5,347 nt of DNA, taken from the NCBI GenBank assembly GCA_964467935.1, contig CAYYKK010000436.1, positions 1 to 5,347 on the forward strand, given 5' to 3'. Source of the DNA: CAYYKK01 sp964467935. GTDB taxonomy: Bacteria; Myxococcota_A; Polyangia; Polyangiales; Polyangiaceae. The position numbers were made by a program, and so were the translations under genes. This document shows positions 1 to 5,197 of this stretch, piece by piece. The notes under the pieces are model-generated. The model was not told the DNA's origin and did no database searches. It was given only the letters and a program-made list of their open reading frames with translations. Position 1 is the first letter of the stretch. Each line of letters begins with the position of its first letter.

Positions 1-570
1 CCCGCGATGGATGGGCTCGAGGTGTGTCGCCGCATCCGCTCGTCGGCGTCGTCTGCGAAGACGCCGATCTTGTTCCTCTCGGCGCGCGCGGAGGAGGTCG
101 ATCGCGTCGTGGGCCTCGAGCTCGGCGGCGACGACTACCTCGTCAAGCCGTTCTCGCCGCGCGAGCTCGTCGCCCGCGTGCGCGCGCTGCTCCGCCGCGT
201 CGAAGCCGGCGCCGAGCCGCCTGCGAAGTCCTCCGCTTCGGTCGTGCACGGCCCCATCGCGCTCGACCCCGAGCGGCACGAGGTCCGGTGCAAGGGGCTG
301 CTCGTCCCGCTCACGCCGACCGAGTTCGGCCTGCTCGGGGCGCTCATCGAGCGACCCGGGATCGTCCTGTCGCGCGGGCAGTTGATGCAACGCGCTTACA
401 AATACGACAACCTCATCACGGAGCGGACGATCGACACCCACGTGCGCCGAGTGCGCGCGAAGTTCCGCGCGTTCGACGTGGACCCGATCGTCACGGTGCA
501 CGGCGTCGGCTACAAGGCCTCGGAGCCCGCGGCGGAGGGCGCGTCGGGCGGCCTCGGCGGGGCGCGTTGA
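1..570 (+). CDS. OmpR/PhoB-family response regulator, CreB-like (5' partial)
   Basis: DNA-binding response regulator whose N-terminus lies before the window. The reading frame is open from base 1 (Pro-Ala-Met-Asp-Gly-Leu-Glu), so the ATG at base 7 is internal, inside the usual 'P.MDGLEVCRRIR' segment that follows the phospho-acceptor Asp. The Asp itself is therefore upstream and cannot be checked. Visible receiver parts are the beta4 'ILFLSAR' with its Ser/Thr switch residue and the conserved Lys of 'LVKPFSPRELVARVR' (codon 145-147). A winged-helix domain follows at about 260-516, with 'LTPTEFGLLGAL', a recognition-helix region 'RTIDTHVRRVRAKFR' and the terminal wing 'VHGVGYKA'. The string 'FLSARAEEVDRVVGLELGGDDY' region resembles enterobacterial CreB from memory, so a CreB-like subgroup is plausible, but orthology is not established. 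A Gly/Ala-rich tail ends the protein. The stop overlaps the kinase start by 4 bases, which indicates translational coupling. Confidence 0.93.
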   Translation, partial: PAMDGLEVCRRIRSSASSAKTPILFLSARAEEVDRVVGLELGGDDYLVKPFSPRELVARVRALLRRVEAGAEPPAKSSASVVHGPIALDPERHEVRCKGLLVPLTPTEFGLLGALIERPGIVLSRGQLMQRAYKYDNLITERTIDTHVRRVRAKFRAFDVDPIVTVHGVGYKASEPAAEGASGGLGGAR

Positions 571-2060
571 AGTTCTTCGGTCGCATCGGCGTCCGCCTCC
601 TGGTCGTGAACCTGGTGGTGTTGCTCGTGCCGGTCGCGGGCCTCGAGTTCGCGCGCCTCTACGAGAAGCAGCTCCTCGGCTCGCTCGAACGCGACATGAT
701 GAACCAGGCCGCGCTCGTCACCGCGCACCTCGAGGCGGCGCTCGCCGACAGCACCGCCCCGCCCGTCGAGCTCGCCGATCCGCGGCACGAGGCGATGCTC
801 CGCGAGGCCGCGAAGACGACCCGCACCCGCATCCGCGTCCTCGACGCCGCGGGCGGCGTGGCGCTCGACTCGCATCGCGACGGGCCCCCCGAGGGCGCCG
901 AGGCGGAGTCGCCCTCGGTGCTGGGCGAGGGGCACGGCCTCCGCTTCGGGATCCATCACGCCGTCGACGCGCGCTCGCGCGGCGAGGGCGAGAAGTGGCC
1001 CGCGGTGCCCGAGCGCGACGAGGTGAAGGAGGCGCTCCTCGGCCGCATGAGCACGCGCACGCGCGTCCGCGCGCGCGAGCCGATGGTGCTGCTCTTCCTC
1101 GCGGAGCCCATCCGCGTGGGCAAGAGCGTCGCCGGCGTCGTCTACGTCACGCGCTCGACGCAGCCGGTGCTGGTCGAGCTCTACAAGATCCGTTCGGGGC
1201 TGACGCGCGTGCTCGTCGTCGCCCTCGTCGGCACCGCGCTCGTCACGCTGCTGCTCGCGTGGAGCATCTCGCGGCCGCTCGGGCGGCTCGCGCGCGCGGC
1301 GAAGCGCGTCGCGGGCGGGGAGCTCGGCGTTCCCGTCCCGGTCGAGGGGAGCGGGGAGATCCGGGAGCTGTCCCTCGCTTTCGCGCAGATGAAGGAGCGG
1401 CTCGAGGCTCGCCTCCGCTACATTTCGGAGTTCTCGGCGGACGTCGCCCACGAGTTCAAGTCGCCGCTCACCGCGATCCGCGGGGCCGCCGAGCTCCTCG
1501 GCGAAGGGGCGACGGACGATCCCGAGGCGCGCCGTCGCTTCCTCCGCAACATCGAGCTCGACGTCGATCGACTCGACCGCCTCGTCTCGCGTCTGCTCGT
1601 GCTGAGCCGGGTCGAGAGCTCGAACGTCGCGATGGAGCCGGTCGATCTGACCGCCGTCGCCGAGCGCGTCGCGTCGCGATCTTCGTCGGTGGACCAGCGG
1701 GTCGCCGTCCGCTGCGAGACCGAGCCTCCGATCGTCCGGGGTCGCGAGTCGGACATCGAGACGGCGCTCATCAACCTGGTCGACAACGCGCTGCGCTTCT
1801 CGTCGGACGCCGACGGCCCCGTCGAGATCGTCCTCGAGAAGCGCGCGGAGGGCGCCAGCGTCCGCGTCGTCGATCACGGCCCCGGCATCCCCGACTCGAG
1901 CACGCCGCGGCTCTTCGAGCGCTTCTTCACCACCGACCCCGAAGGTGGCGGCACGGGGCTCGGCCTCGCGATCGTCAAGGCGATCGCCGAGGCCCACGGC
2001 GGCACCGTCACCTGCGTCAGCGCCCCGGGCGAGACCACGTTCGAGATGACGTTCCCCTGA
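567..2060 (+). CDS. Membrane sensor histidine kinase, CreC/ChvG-like
   Basis: Sensor kinase of 497 residues, partner of the preceding regulator. I place the start at TTG 567, which overlaps the regulator's TGA as TTGA. It puts the first membrane helix right at the N-terminus (about residues 9-29), while the next in-frame candidate, GTG 606, would cut into that helix. An extracytoplasmic region of about 180 residues follows, then a second helix (about 214-233) and a HAMP linker (about 233-286). The HisKA H-box 'VAHEFKSPLTAIRGAAEL' carries the phospho-accepting His295. The ATPase domain has an N-box 'INLVDNALRFS' (Asn407), G1 'DHGPGIP' (436-442), an F-box 'RLFERFF' (about 448) and G2 'GGGTGLGLAIV' (from 460). 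All key catalytic residues are present, so the kinase should be active. 'IRGAAEL' after the H-box is shared, from memory, with CreC and ChvG. The stimulus cannot be read from the sequence. The start codon is the least certain part. Confidence 0.93.
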   Translation: MKFFGRIGVRLLVVNLVVLLVPVAGLEFARLYEKQLLGSLERDMMNQAALVTAHLEAALADSTAPPVELADPRHEAMLREAAKTTRTRIRVLDAAGGVALDSHRDGPPEGAEAESPSVLGEGHGLRFGIHHAVDARSRGEGEKWPAVPERDEVKEALLGRMSTRTRVRAREPMVLLFLAEPIRVGKSVAGVVYVTRSTQPVLVELYKIRSGLTRVLVVALVGTALVTLLLAWSISRPLGRLARAAKRVAGGELGVPVPVEGSGEIRELSLAFAQMKERLEARLRYISEFSADVAHEFKSPLTAIRGAAELLGEGATDDPEARRRFLRNIELDVDRLDRLVSRLLVLSRVESSNVAMEPVDLTAVAERVASRSSSVDQRVAVRCETEPPIVRGRESDIETALINLVDNALRFSSDADGPVEIVLEKRAEGASVRVVDHGPGIPDSSTPRLFERFFTTDPEGGGTGLGLAIVKAIAEAHGGTVTCVSAPGETTFEMTFP

Positions 2061-2061
2061 C

Positions 2062-2093
2062 CCGCGGATGAGCAAGTCTTCATCCTGCCGCGG
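2062..2093. other. Imperfect hairpin after the kinase gene
   Basis: CCGCGG occurs at 2062-2067 and again at 2088-2093. Inside these, ATGA (2068-2071) can pair with TCAT (2080-2083) across an 8-base loop, leaving a 4-base bulge on the right arm. It begins one base after the kinase stop. There is no T tract, so it is at best a weak or Rho-assisted transcript end. A perfect 10-bp palindrome (GCGGGCCCGC, 2112-2121) lies further into the same 84-bp gap. I see no clear promoter there. Confidence 0.25.
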
Positions 2094-2144
2094 TGCTCGA
2101 CATTCTCTGTTGCGGGCCCGCGCGCCCCGCGCGAAACGACCGTC

Positions 2145-4154
2145 ATGCGCTCCACGGTCCTCGCTCGTCCGCGGTTGTCCTCGATCCTCGCTTCGCTCGG
2201 TGTCGTGGCGATCCTCGGATGCTCCGGCAGCCCCGCCGGCAGCGGCGGAGGGGGCGGCCAAGGCGGCGGCGGCGGCGCGACGCACGCTGCCACGTCGAGC
2301 TCCGCGGGCGGCGCAGGCGGTGCGACGAGCGCGTCCACCGGGGCGTTCGCGACGTCGTCGAGCAGCGCGGCGACGTCCTCGAGCGCGTCGAGCGCCTCGA
2401 GCGCGAGCGCGTCCACCGGCACCGGCGGGCAAGGAGGCGCCGGCGGCGGCTTCCCTGCGACCGAGACGAACTGCGCCAACAACGTCGACGACGACAACGA
2501 CGGCCTGTTCGACTGCGACGATCCCGACTGCACGAACACCGCCGTCTGCGGAGACCTCGCGATCAACGAGATCGACTACAACCAACCGGGCACCGACACG
2601 GCCGAGTTCGTCGAGCTCTACAACGCGGGCAACACGACGCTGACGTTCGACAACGTCTCGCTGAAGTTCGTCGACGGCGCCCTCACGCCGGCCGTCGTGT
2701 ACGGGACCATCGATCTCACCGGCCAGACCCTCGCGCCGAAGCATTACATGGTCGTCGCCGACCCCGCCGTCGTCGTGCCGATGGGGCAGGTGAGGGTCGA
2801 TCTCTCGAGCGTCATCATCCAGAACGGTCCCTCCGACGCGGTCGCGCTCTTCGACGGCAACAGCCAGACCGTCATCGACTCCCTCGCGTACCAGGGCGCG
2901 GTCACGAGCGCGAAGATCGGCGCGCAGACCTACGACCTCGTCCACGGCAACGCGACCACCGCGGCGGATCGCGATCTCGCGCCCAACATCTCGGTGATCC
3001 GCTTCCCAAACGGATCTCGCTCGGGCGACGACTCGGTCGACTGGACCATCACGCCGGTCGTCACGCCGGGCGCGGCGAACCTCCTCGCCGAGATCTGCAA
3101 CAACGGCATCGACGACGACGGCGACGGACTCGTCGACTGCAACGACACGGTCGACTGCAGCGCCGCTCCGAACTGCGTCGAGATCTGCAACGATGGGATC
3201 GACAACAACGGCAACCTGCTCGTCGACTGCCAAGAGGCCTCGTGCAACACGAAGTCGTGCGCGGCGAACGGCAAGAAGTGCCAAGGCACCACGTGCGCGT
3301 GCCCCGGCGGCAACACCGAGACGGCGTGCGGTGACGGCGTCGACAACGACTGCGACGGCTTCGTCGACTGCGCCGACACCGACTGCACGGGCAACGCCGC
3401 GTGCGCCGAGATCTGCACCGATCACCTCGACAACAACATGAACGGGCTCGTCGACTGCGCCGACCCGCTCTGCGCCAACAAGACGTGCGGCGCGTTCGGG
3501 CTCCTCTGCTCGGGCACGACCTGCGCGTGTCCGGGCGGGAGCACCGAGACCGCGTGCGCCGACGGCCTCGACAACGACTGCGACGGCCTCGTCGACTGCA
3601 TGGATCCGAACTGCACCGCGAACGTCGCCTGCATGGGCGGCGTGCTGATCTTCAGCGAGTACGTCGAGGGGACGTCGAACCGAAAGGCGCTCGAGATCTA
3701 CAACGTCTCCGGGGGACCCCAGGATCTCTCGCAGTGCTCGATCGATCGCTACACGAACGGCGCGACGTTCCCCGCCGCCACGATCCAGCTCGCGGGAACG
3801 CTCGCCGTCGGAGCGACGTGGACGATCTGCAACCCGCTCGGCGTGACGCCGACCGATCCGTCCGGCATCCCGGCGAACCTCTGCGACGCGACGAGCTCGG
3901 CCATCAACCACAACGGCAACGACTCGTACGATCTCGTGTGCAACGGCGTCATCGTGGACTTCTTCGGCGAGCTCACCGCGTCGCCGCCCGTCGGCGATTT
4001 CGCGAAGGACCAGACCCTCCGCCGCAACTGCAGCGTGACCTCGGGCAAGACGATGACGAGCTTCATGTTCGACGGCACCGAGTGGTCGAACCCGCCGCTC
4101 GCCGTCGACACCTTCTCGGGCCTGCACCAGCGCAGCTGCCCCGCGAACCCGTGA
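2145..4154 (+). CDS. Lipoprotein with two lamin-tail-like domains and six MopE-like Cys/Asp repeats
   Basis: Predicted exported lipoprotein of 669 residues, function unknown. A basic N-terminus and hydrophobic stretch lead to the lipobox 'ILGC', making Cys26 the likely lipidated residue. Residues 27-102 are a Gly/Ser/Ala/Thr linker. A first Cys/Asp repeat (about 110-135, 'VDDDNDGLFDCDDPDC') is followed by a lamin-tail-like domain (about 138-312, opening 'LAINEIDYNQPGTDTAEFVE' and closing with Trp300 and 'TPGAAN'). Five more repeats start near 316, 346, 392, 422 and 468, with cores such as 'DNDCDGLVDC'. These resemble the putative metal-binding repeats of myxobacterial MopE-type proteins. A second lamin-tail-like domain (about 500-640, 'SEYVEGTSNRKALEIYN') ends the protein and holds six further cysteines. 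No C-terminal anchor or sorting motif is visible. ATG 2145 is the first usual start after the kinase stop in this frame, although no clear Shine-Dalgarno precedes it. Inference: a surface or outer-membrane protein, disulfide-rich and perhaps Ca2+-binding. Linkage to the two-component genes is by position only. Confidence 0.92.
   Translation: MRSTVLARPRLSSILASLGVVAILGCSGSPAGSGGGGGQGGGGGATHAATSSSAGGAGGATSASTGAFATSSSSAATSSSASSASSASASTGTGGQGGAGGGFPATETNCANNVDDDNDGLFDCDDPDCTNTAVCGDLAINEIDYNQPGTDTAEFVELYNAGNTTLTFDNVSLKFVDGALTPAVVYGTIDLTGQTLAPKHYMVVADPAVVVPMGQVRVDLSSVIIQNGPSDAVALFDGNSQTVIDSLAYQGAVTSAKIGAQTYDLVHGNATTAADRDLAPNISVIRFPNGSRSGDDSVDWTITPVVTPGAANLLAEICNNGIDDDGDGLVDCNDTVDCSAAPNCVEICNDGIDNNGNLLVDCQEASCNTKSCAANGKKCQGTTCACPGGNTETACGDGVDNDCDGFVDCADTDCTGNAACAEICTDHLDNNMNGLVDCADPLCANKTCGAFGLLCSGTTCACPGGSTETACADGLDNDCDGLVDCMDPNCTANVACMGGVLIFSEYVEGTSNRKALEIYNVSGGPQDLSQCSIDRYTNGATFPAATIQLAGTLAVGATWTICNPLGVTPTDPSGIPANLCDATSSAINHNGNDSYDLVCNGVIVDFFGELTASPPVGDFAKDQTLRRNCSVTSGKTMTSFMFDGTEWSNPPLAVDTFSGLHQRSCPANP
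3180..3635 (+). repeat. In-frame tandem duplication, 2 x 228 bp (2 x 76 residues)
   Basis: Residues 346-421 and 422-497 of the lipoprotein align end to end without gaps. By hand count 49 of 76 positions are identical and all 12 cysteines of each copy are conserved. Each copy contains a type-A repeat ('EIC.D..DNN.N.LVDC'), a 'CxxxxC' bridge with 'GTTCACPGG.TETAC', and a type-B repeat ('DNDCDG.VDC'). Both copies begin with the same 9 bases, gagatctgc. Confidence 0.9.
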
Positions 4155-4190
4155 CGTCGCCCGTCAGGCCCCGCCCCGCTCGCTCGTCGC

Positions 4191-4217
4191 ATCTCCACGC
4201 GGCGTATCTCCACGCGG
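4191..4217. repeat. Short direct repeat, 2 x 12 bp (15-bp period)
   Basis: ATCTCCACGCGG occurs at 4191-4202 and 4206-4217, separated by CGT. It lies between the lipoprotein stop and the tRNA-Gln promoter, about ten bases before the -35 box. No function is evident. It could be a small duplication scar or a pair of activator half-sites. Confidence 0.6.
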
Positions 4218-4227
4218 AAGTTCGTTC

Positions 4228-4255
4228 TTGACGAGCGGATCTTCCTGGGTAAACT
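4228..4255 (+). promoter_or_regulatory. Sigma70-type promoter for the tRNA genes
   Basis: TTGACG at 4228-4233 and TAAACT at 4250-4255 are separated by 16 bases. This fits a housekeeping promoter and stands out because the bases around the -10 are locally AT-rich. The predicted transcript start near 4262 would leave a leader of about 57 bases before tRNA-Gln. No other good promoter is seen before tRNA-Glu, so this one may serve both tRNAs. Confidence 0.6.
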
Positions 4256-4318
4256 CTGCGCTCCCGTCGGGGCGCTGCCCTGACCGTGGGTCGCCGAGCC
4301 TGCTCGCGCGCCTCACCT

Positions 4319-4389
4319 TGGGGGATCGTCTAATGGCAGGACGCAAGACTCTGACTCTTGCTATCAAGGTTCGAATCCTTGTCCCCCAG
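4319..4389 (+). tRNA. tRNA-Gln, anticodon CTG (reads CAG)
   Basis: The cloverleaf can be drawn by hand. The acceptor stem is TGGGGGA (4319-4325) with TCCCCCA (4382-4388) and discriminator G4389. The anticodon stem CAAGA/TCTTG encloses loop CTCTGAC, which gives anticodon CTG. The T arm is CAAGG-TTCGAAT-CCTTG. The variable loop is short (4 bases). The U1-A72 pair is typical of bacterial tRNA-Gln. The next three bases are CCG, so the CCA tail is not fully encoded and must be added or repaired after transcription. Confidence 0.95.
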
Positions 4390-4406
4390 CCGGCCAACCG
4401 CATGTG

Positions 4407-4476
4407 AGCAGTTGGTCGAAAGCAGTTGCCCCAAAGCAGTTGCCCCAAAGCAGTTGCTCGACAGCAGTTGTCTCAA
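4407..4476. repeat. Five-copy 14-bp tandem repeat between the two tRNAs
   Basis: AGCAGTTG recurs at 4407, 4421, 4435, 4449 and 4463, always exactly 14 bases apart. The 14-base units are agcagttggtcgaa, agcagttgccccaa (twice, identical), agcagttgctcgac and agcagttgtctcaa. The first 8 bases are invariant and the last 6 drift in the outer copies. The array begins 17 bases after tRNA-Gln and lies within the probable tRNA transcript. It is too short and has no long spacers, so it is not a CRISPR. Function is unknown. Confidence 0.93.
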
Positions 4477-4488
4477 GCCGGTCTCGGA

Positions 4489-4506
4489 CGCAGCCCTCGG
4501 GCTGTG
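4489..4506 (+). other. Hairpin with CTCG tetraloop in the tRNA spacer
   Basis: CAGCC (4491-4495) pairs with GGCTG (4500-4504) around a CTCG loop. A G-T and a C-G pair extend the stem to 7. There is no T tract after it, so it is not a standard terminator. It could be a processing or stability structure in the tRNA precursor. Confidence 0.4.
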
Positions 4507-4556
4507 ATCGGGGTCGGAAAACGAGAGCGCCTCGCGTAACCGGGCGAGTCACTCTC

Positions 4557-4574
4557 GGGCTTCTCCCGAAGCCC
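4557..4574 (+). other. Perfect 7-bp hairpin upstream of tRNA-Glu
   Basis: GGGCTTC (4557-4563) and GAAGCCC (4568-4574) form a perfect stem with a TCCC loop, 29 bases before tRNA-Glu. It lacks a T tract, so transcription from the tRNA-Gln promoter could continue through it. Together with the hairpin at 4489-4506 it suggests a structured spacer RNA, but this is inference only. Confidence 0.4.
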
Positions 4575-4603
4575 AATGCAGCACGAGACCAGCAGTATTT
4601 GAT

Positions 4604-4678
4604 GGTCCCATCGTCTAGCGGTTAGGACATCGGCCTCTCACGCCGGTAACGCGGGTTCGATTCCCGCTGGGATCGCCA
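4604..4678 (+). tRNA. tRNA-Glu, anticodon CTC (reads GAG)
   Basis: The acceptor stem is GGTCCCA (4604-4610) with TGGGATC (4668-4674), including one G-T pair. The discriminator is G4675 and the CCA tail is encoded at 4676-4678. The anticodon loop CTCTCAC in stem TCGGC/GCCGG gives CTC. The T arm is GCGGG-TTCGATT-CCCGC. The D arm 'TCGTCTAGCGGTTAGGACA' matches bacterial tRNA-Glu. The terminator begins 14 bases later. Confidence 0.96.
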
Positions 4679-4692
4679 AACGAAGTGAGAAG

Positions 4693-4729
4693 AGCCCCGC
4701 CACCTTCCGGTGAGCGGGGTTTTTCTTTT
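4693..4729 (+). terminator. Intrinsic terminator of the tRNA transcript
   Basis: CCCCGC-CACC (4695-4704) pairs with GGTG-(A)-GCGGGG (4709-4719), with a TTCC loop and one bulged A. TTTTT and then TTTT follow from 4720. This is a classic Rho-independent terminator, 10 bp with a T-rich tail, and it isolates the tRNA unit from groESL. Confidence 0.93.
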
Positions 4730-4738
4730 CCTTTTTCA

Positions 4739-4753
4739 CCCCCGCTAAGGGGG
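4739..4753. other. All-GC 5-bp hairpin upstream of the groES promoter
   Basis: CCCCC (4739-4743) and GGGGG (4749-4753) flank the loop GCTAA, 8 bases before the groES -35 box. There is no T tract on either strand beyond it. It may simply extend the terminator region. Confidence 0.35.
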
Positions 4754-4761
4754 ATTCGGGC

Positions 4762-4789
4762 TTGACGGCCCCCGAGGCCAGATTAGGTT
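4762..4789 (+). promoter_or_regulatory. Sigma70-type promoter of groES-groEL
   Basis: TTGACG (4762-4767) and a weaker TAGGTT (4784-4789) are 16 bases apart. The predicted transcript start, near 4796, falls directly before the CIRCE element, as is usual for HrcA-controlled groE operons. The -35 hexamer and spacing are the same as in the tRNA-Gln promoter at 4228. Confidence 0.6.
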
Positions 4790-4813
4790 CGGCGCGCTGT
4801 TAGCAGCCTCGGG
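4771..4813. repeat. 8-bp inverted repeat spanning the groES -10 and start site
   Basis: CCCGAGGC (4771-4778) and GCCTCGGG (4806-4813) are perfect reverse complements centred near 4792. The left arm lies in the -35/-10 spacer. The right arm overlaps the left half and spacer of CIRCE. The length is modest for GC-rich DNA, so chance is possible. Confidence 0.5.
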
Positions 4814-4826
4814 TGGTGAGTGCCAA
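4800..4826. promoter_or_regulatory. CIRCE element (HrcA operator), asymmetric
   Basis: The CIRCE consensus is TTAGCACTC-N9-GAGTGCTAA. Here TTAGCAGCC (4800-4808), exactly 9 spacer bases and GAGTGCCAA (4818-4826) match it at 7 of 9 and 8 of 9 positions. Location just after the promoter and 59 bases before groES is as expected. HrcA bound here would repress groESL at normal temperature. The hrcA gene is not in the window. Confidence 0.85.
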
Positions 4827-4885
4827 ACGCTCCCCCGCGGCGACCAGCGCGAGGGGCGTCCCGCCCGGCACGAACGGAGACCGAC

Positions 4886-5176
4886 ATGAAAATCAGGCCG
4901 CTTCAGGATCGCATCGTCGTCAAGCGCCTCGAGGGCGAGACGCAGACGAAGGGCGGGATCATCATCCCCGACAGCGCGAAGGAGAAGCCCATCGAGGGCA
5001 AGGTCGTCGCCGTGGGCAACGGCCGCGTGCTGAAGGACGGCAAGGTCCGCCCCGTCGACGTCAAGGTCGGCGACGTCGTGCTCTTCGGCAAGTACAGCGG
5101 CACCGAGGTGAAGATCGACGGCGATGAGCACCTCCTCCTCCGCGAGGACGACATCCTCTGCGTCACCGGCGCCTGA
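4886..5176 (+). CDS. groES: Co-chaperonin GroES (Hsp10)
   Basis: Co-chaperonin that forms the heptameric lid of the GroEL folding chamber in the cytoplasm. The 96 residues match the usual family length. 'MKIRPLQDRIVVKR' is the typical N-terminal strand. The mobile loop (about 16-33) contains 'TKGGIIIPD', with the hydrophobic Ile25-27 that docks on GroEL. 'VVAVGNG' follows (about 40-46), then 'VKVGDVVLFGKYSGTEVK' and the C-terminal 'HLLLREDDILCV'. I chose ATG 4886, which has GGAGA 5 bases upstream. An in-frame ATG at 4820 would add an Arg/Pro-rich extension that no GroES has and would start inside the CIRCE element. It is the first gene of the groESL operon, 21 bases before groEL. CIRCE upstream implies heat-inducible control through HrcA. 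Confidence 0.98.
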   Translation: MKIRPLQDRIVVKRLEGETQTKGGIIIPDSAKEKPIEGKVVAVGNGRVLKDGKVRPVDVKVGDVVLFGKYSGTEVKIDGDEHLLLREDDILCVTGA

Positions 5177-5197
5177 AACCAAAGGAAGCATAGAACC

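Noticed and set aside
2093..3334. Arg-rich open frame of 413 codons on the plus strand
   Set aside because: It is a shifted frame of the lipoprotein gene. The Arg-rich, low-complexity translation is typical of a GC-rich shadow, and the overlapping frame has a signal peptide and domains.
510..4127. Open frame of 1205 codons on the minus strand
   Set aside because: It lies antisense to the kinase and lipoprotein genes, is dominated by Arg/Asp/Val/Ala, shows no domain, and is explained by GC-rich third positions that remove stops on the opposite strand.
4407..4476. CRISPR array
   Set aside because: The period is 14 bases with no unique 30-base spacers and no cas genes, so it is a simple tandem repeat.
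4164..4576. Two minus-strand open frames across the tRNA-Gln region
   Set aside because: They cross the tRNA, the promoter and the 14-bp array in antisense and have no family features.
4319..4678. Integrated element attachment site at the tRNA genes
   Set aside because: No integrase gene, no repeated tRNA 3' end and no composition change are visible in the window.
4820..4885. N-terminal extension of GroES from ATG 4820
   Set aside because: The extension is Arg/Pro-rich and absent from the family, starts inside CIRCE, and lacks a ribosome site, while ATG 4886 has GGAGA at proper distance and gives the standard 96 residues.
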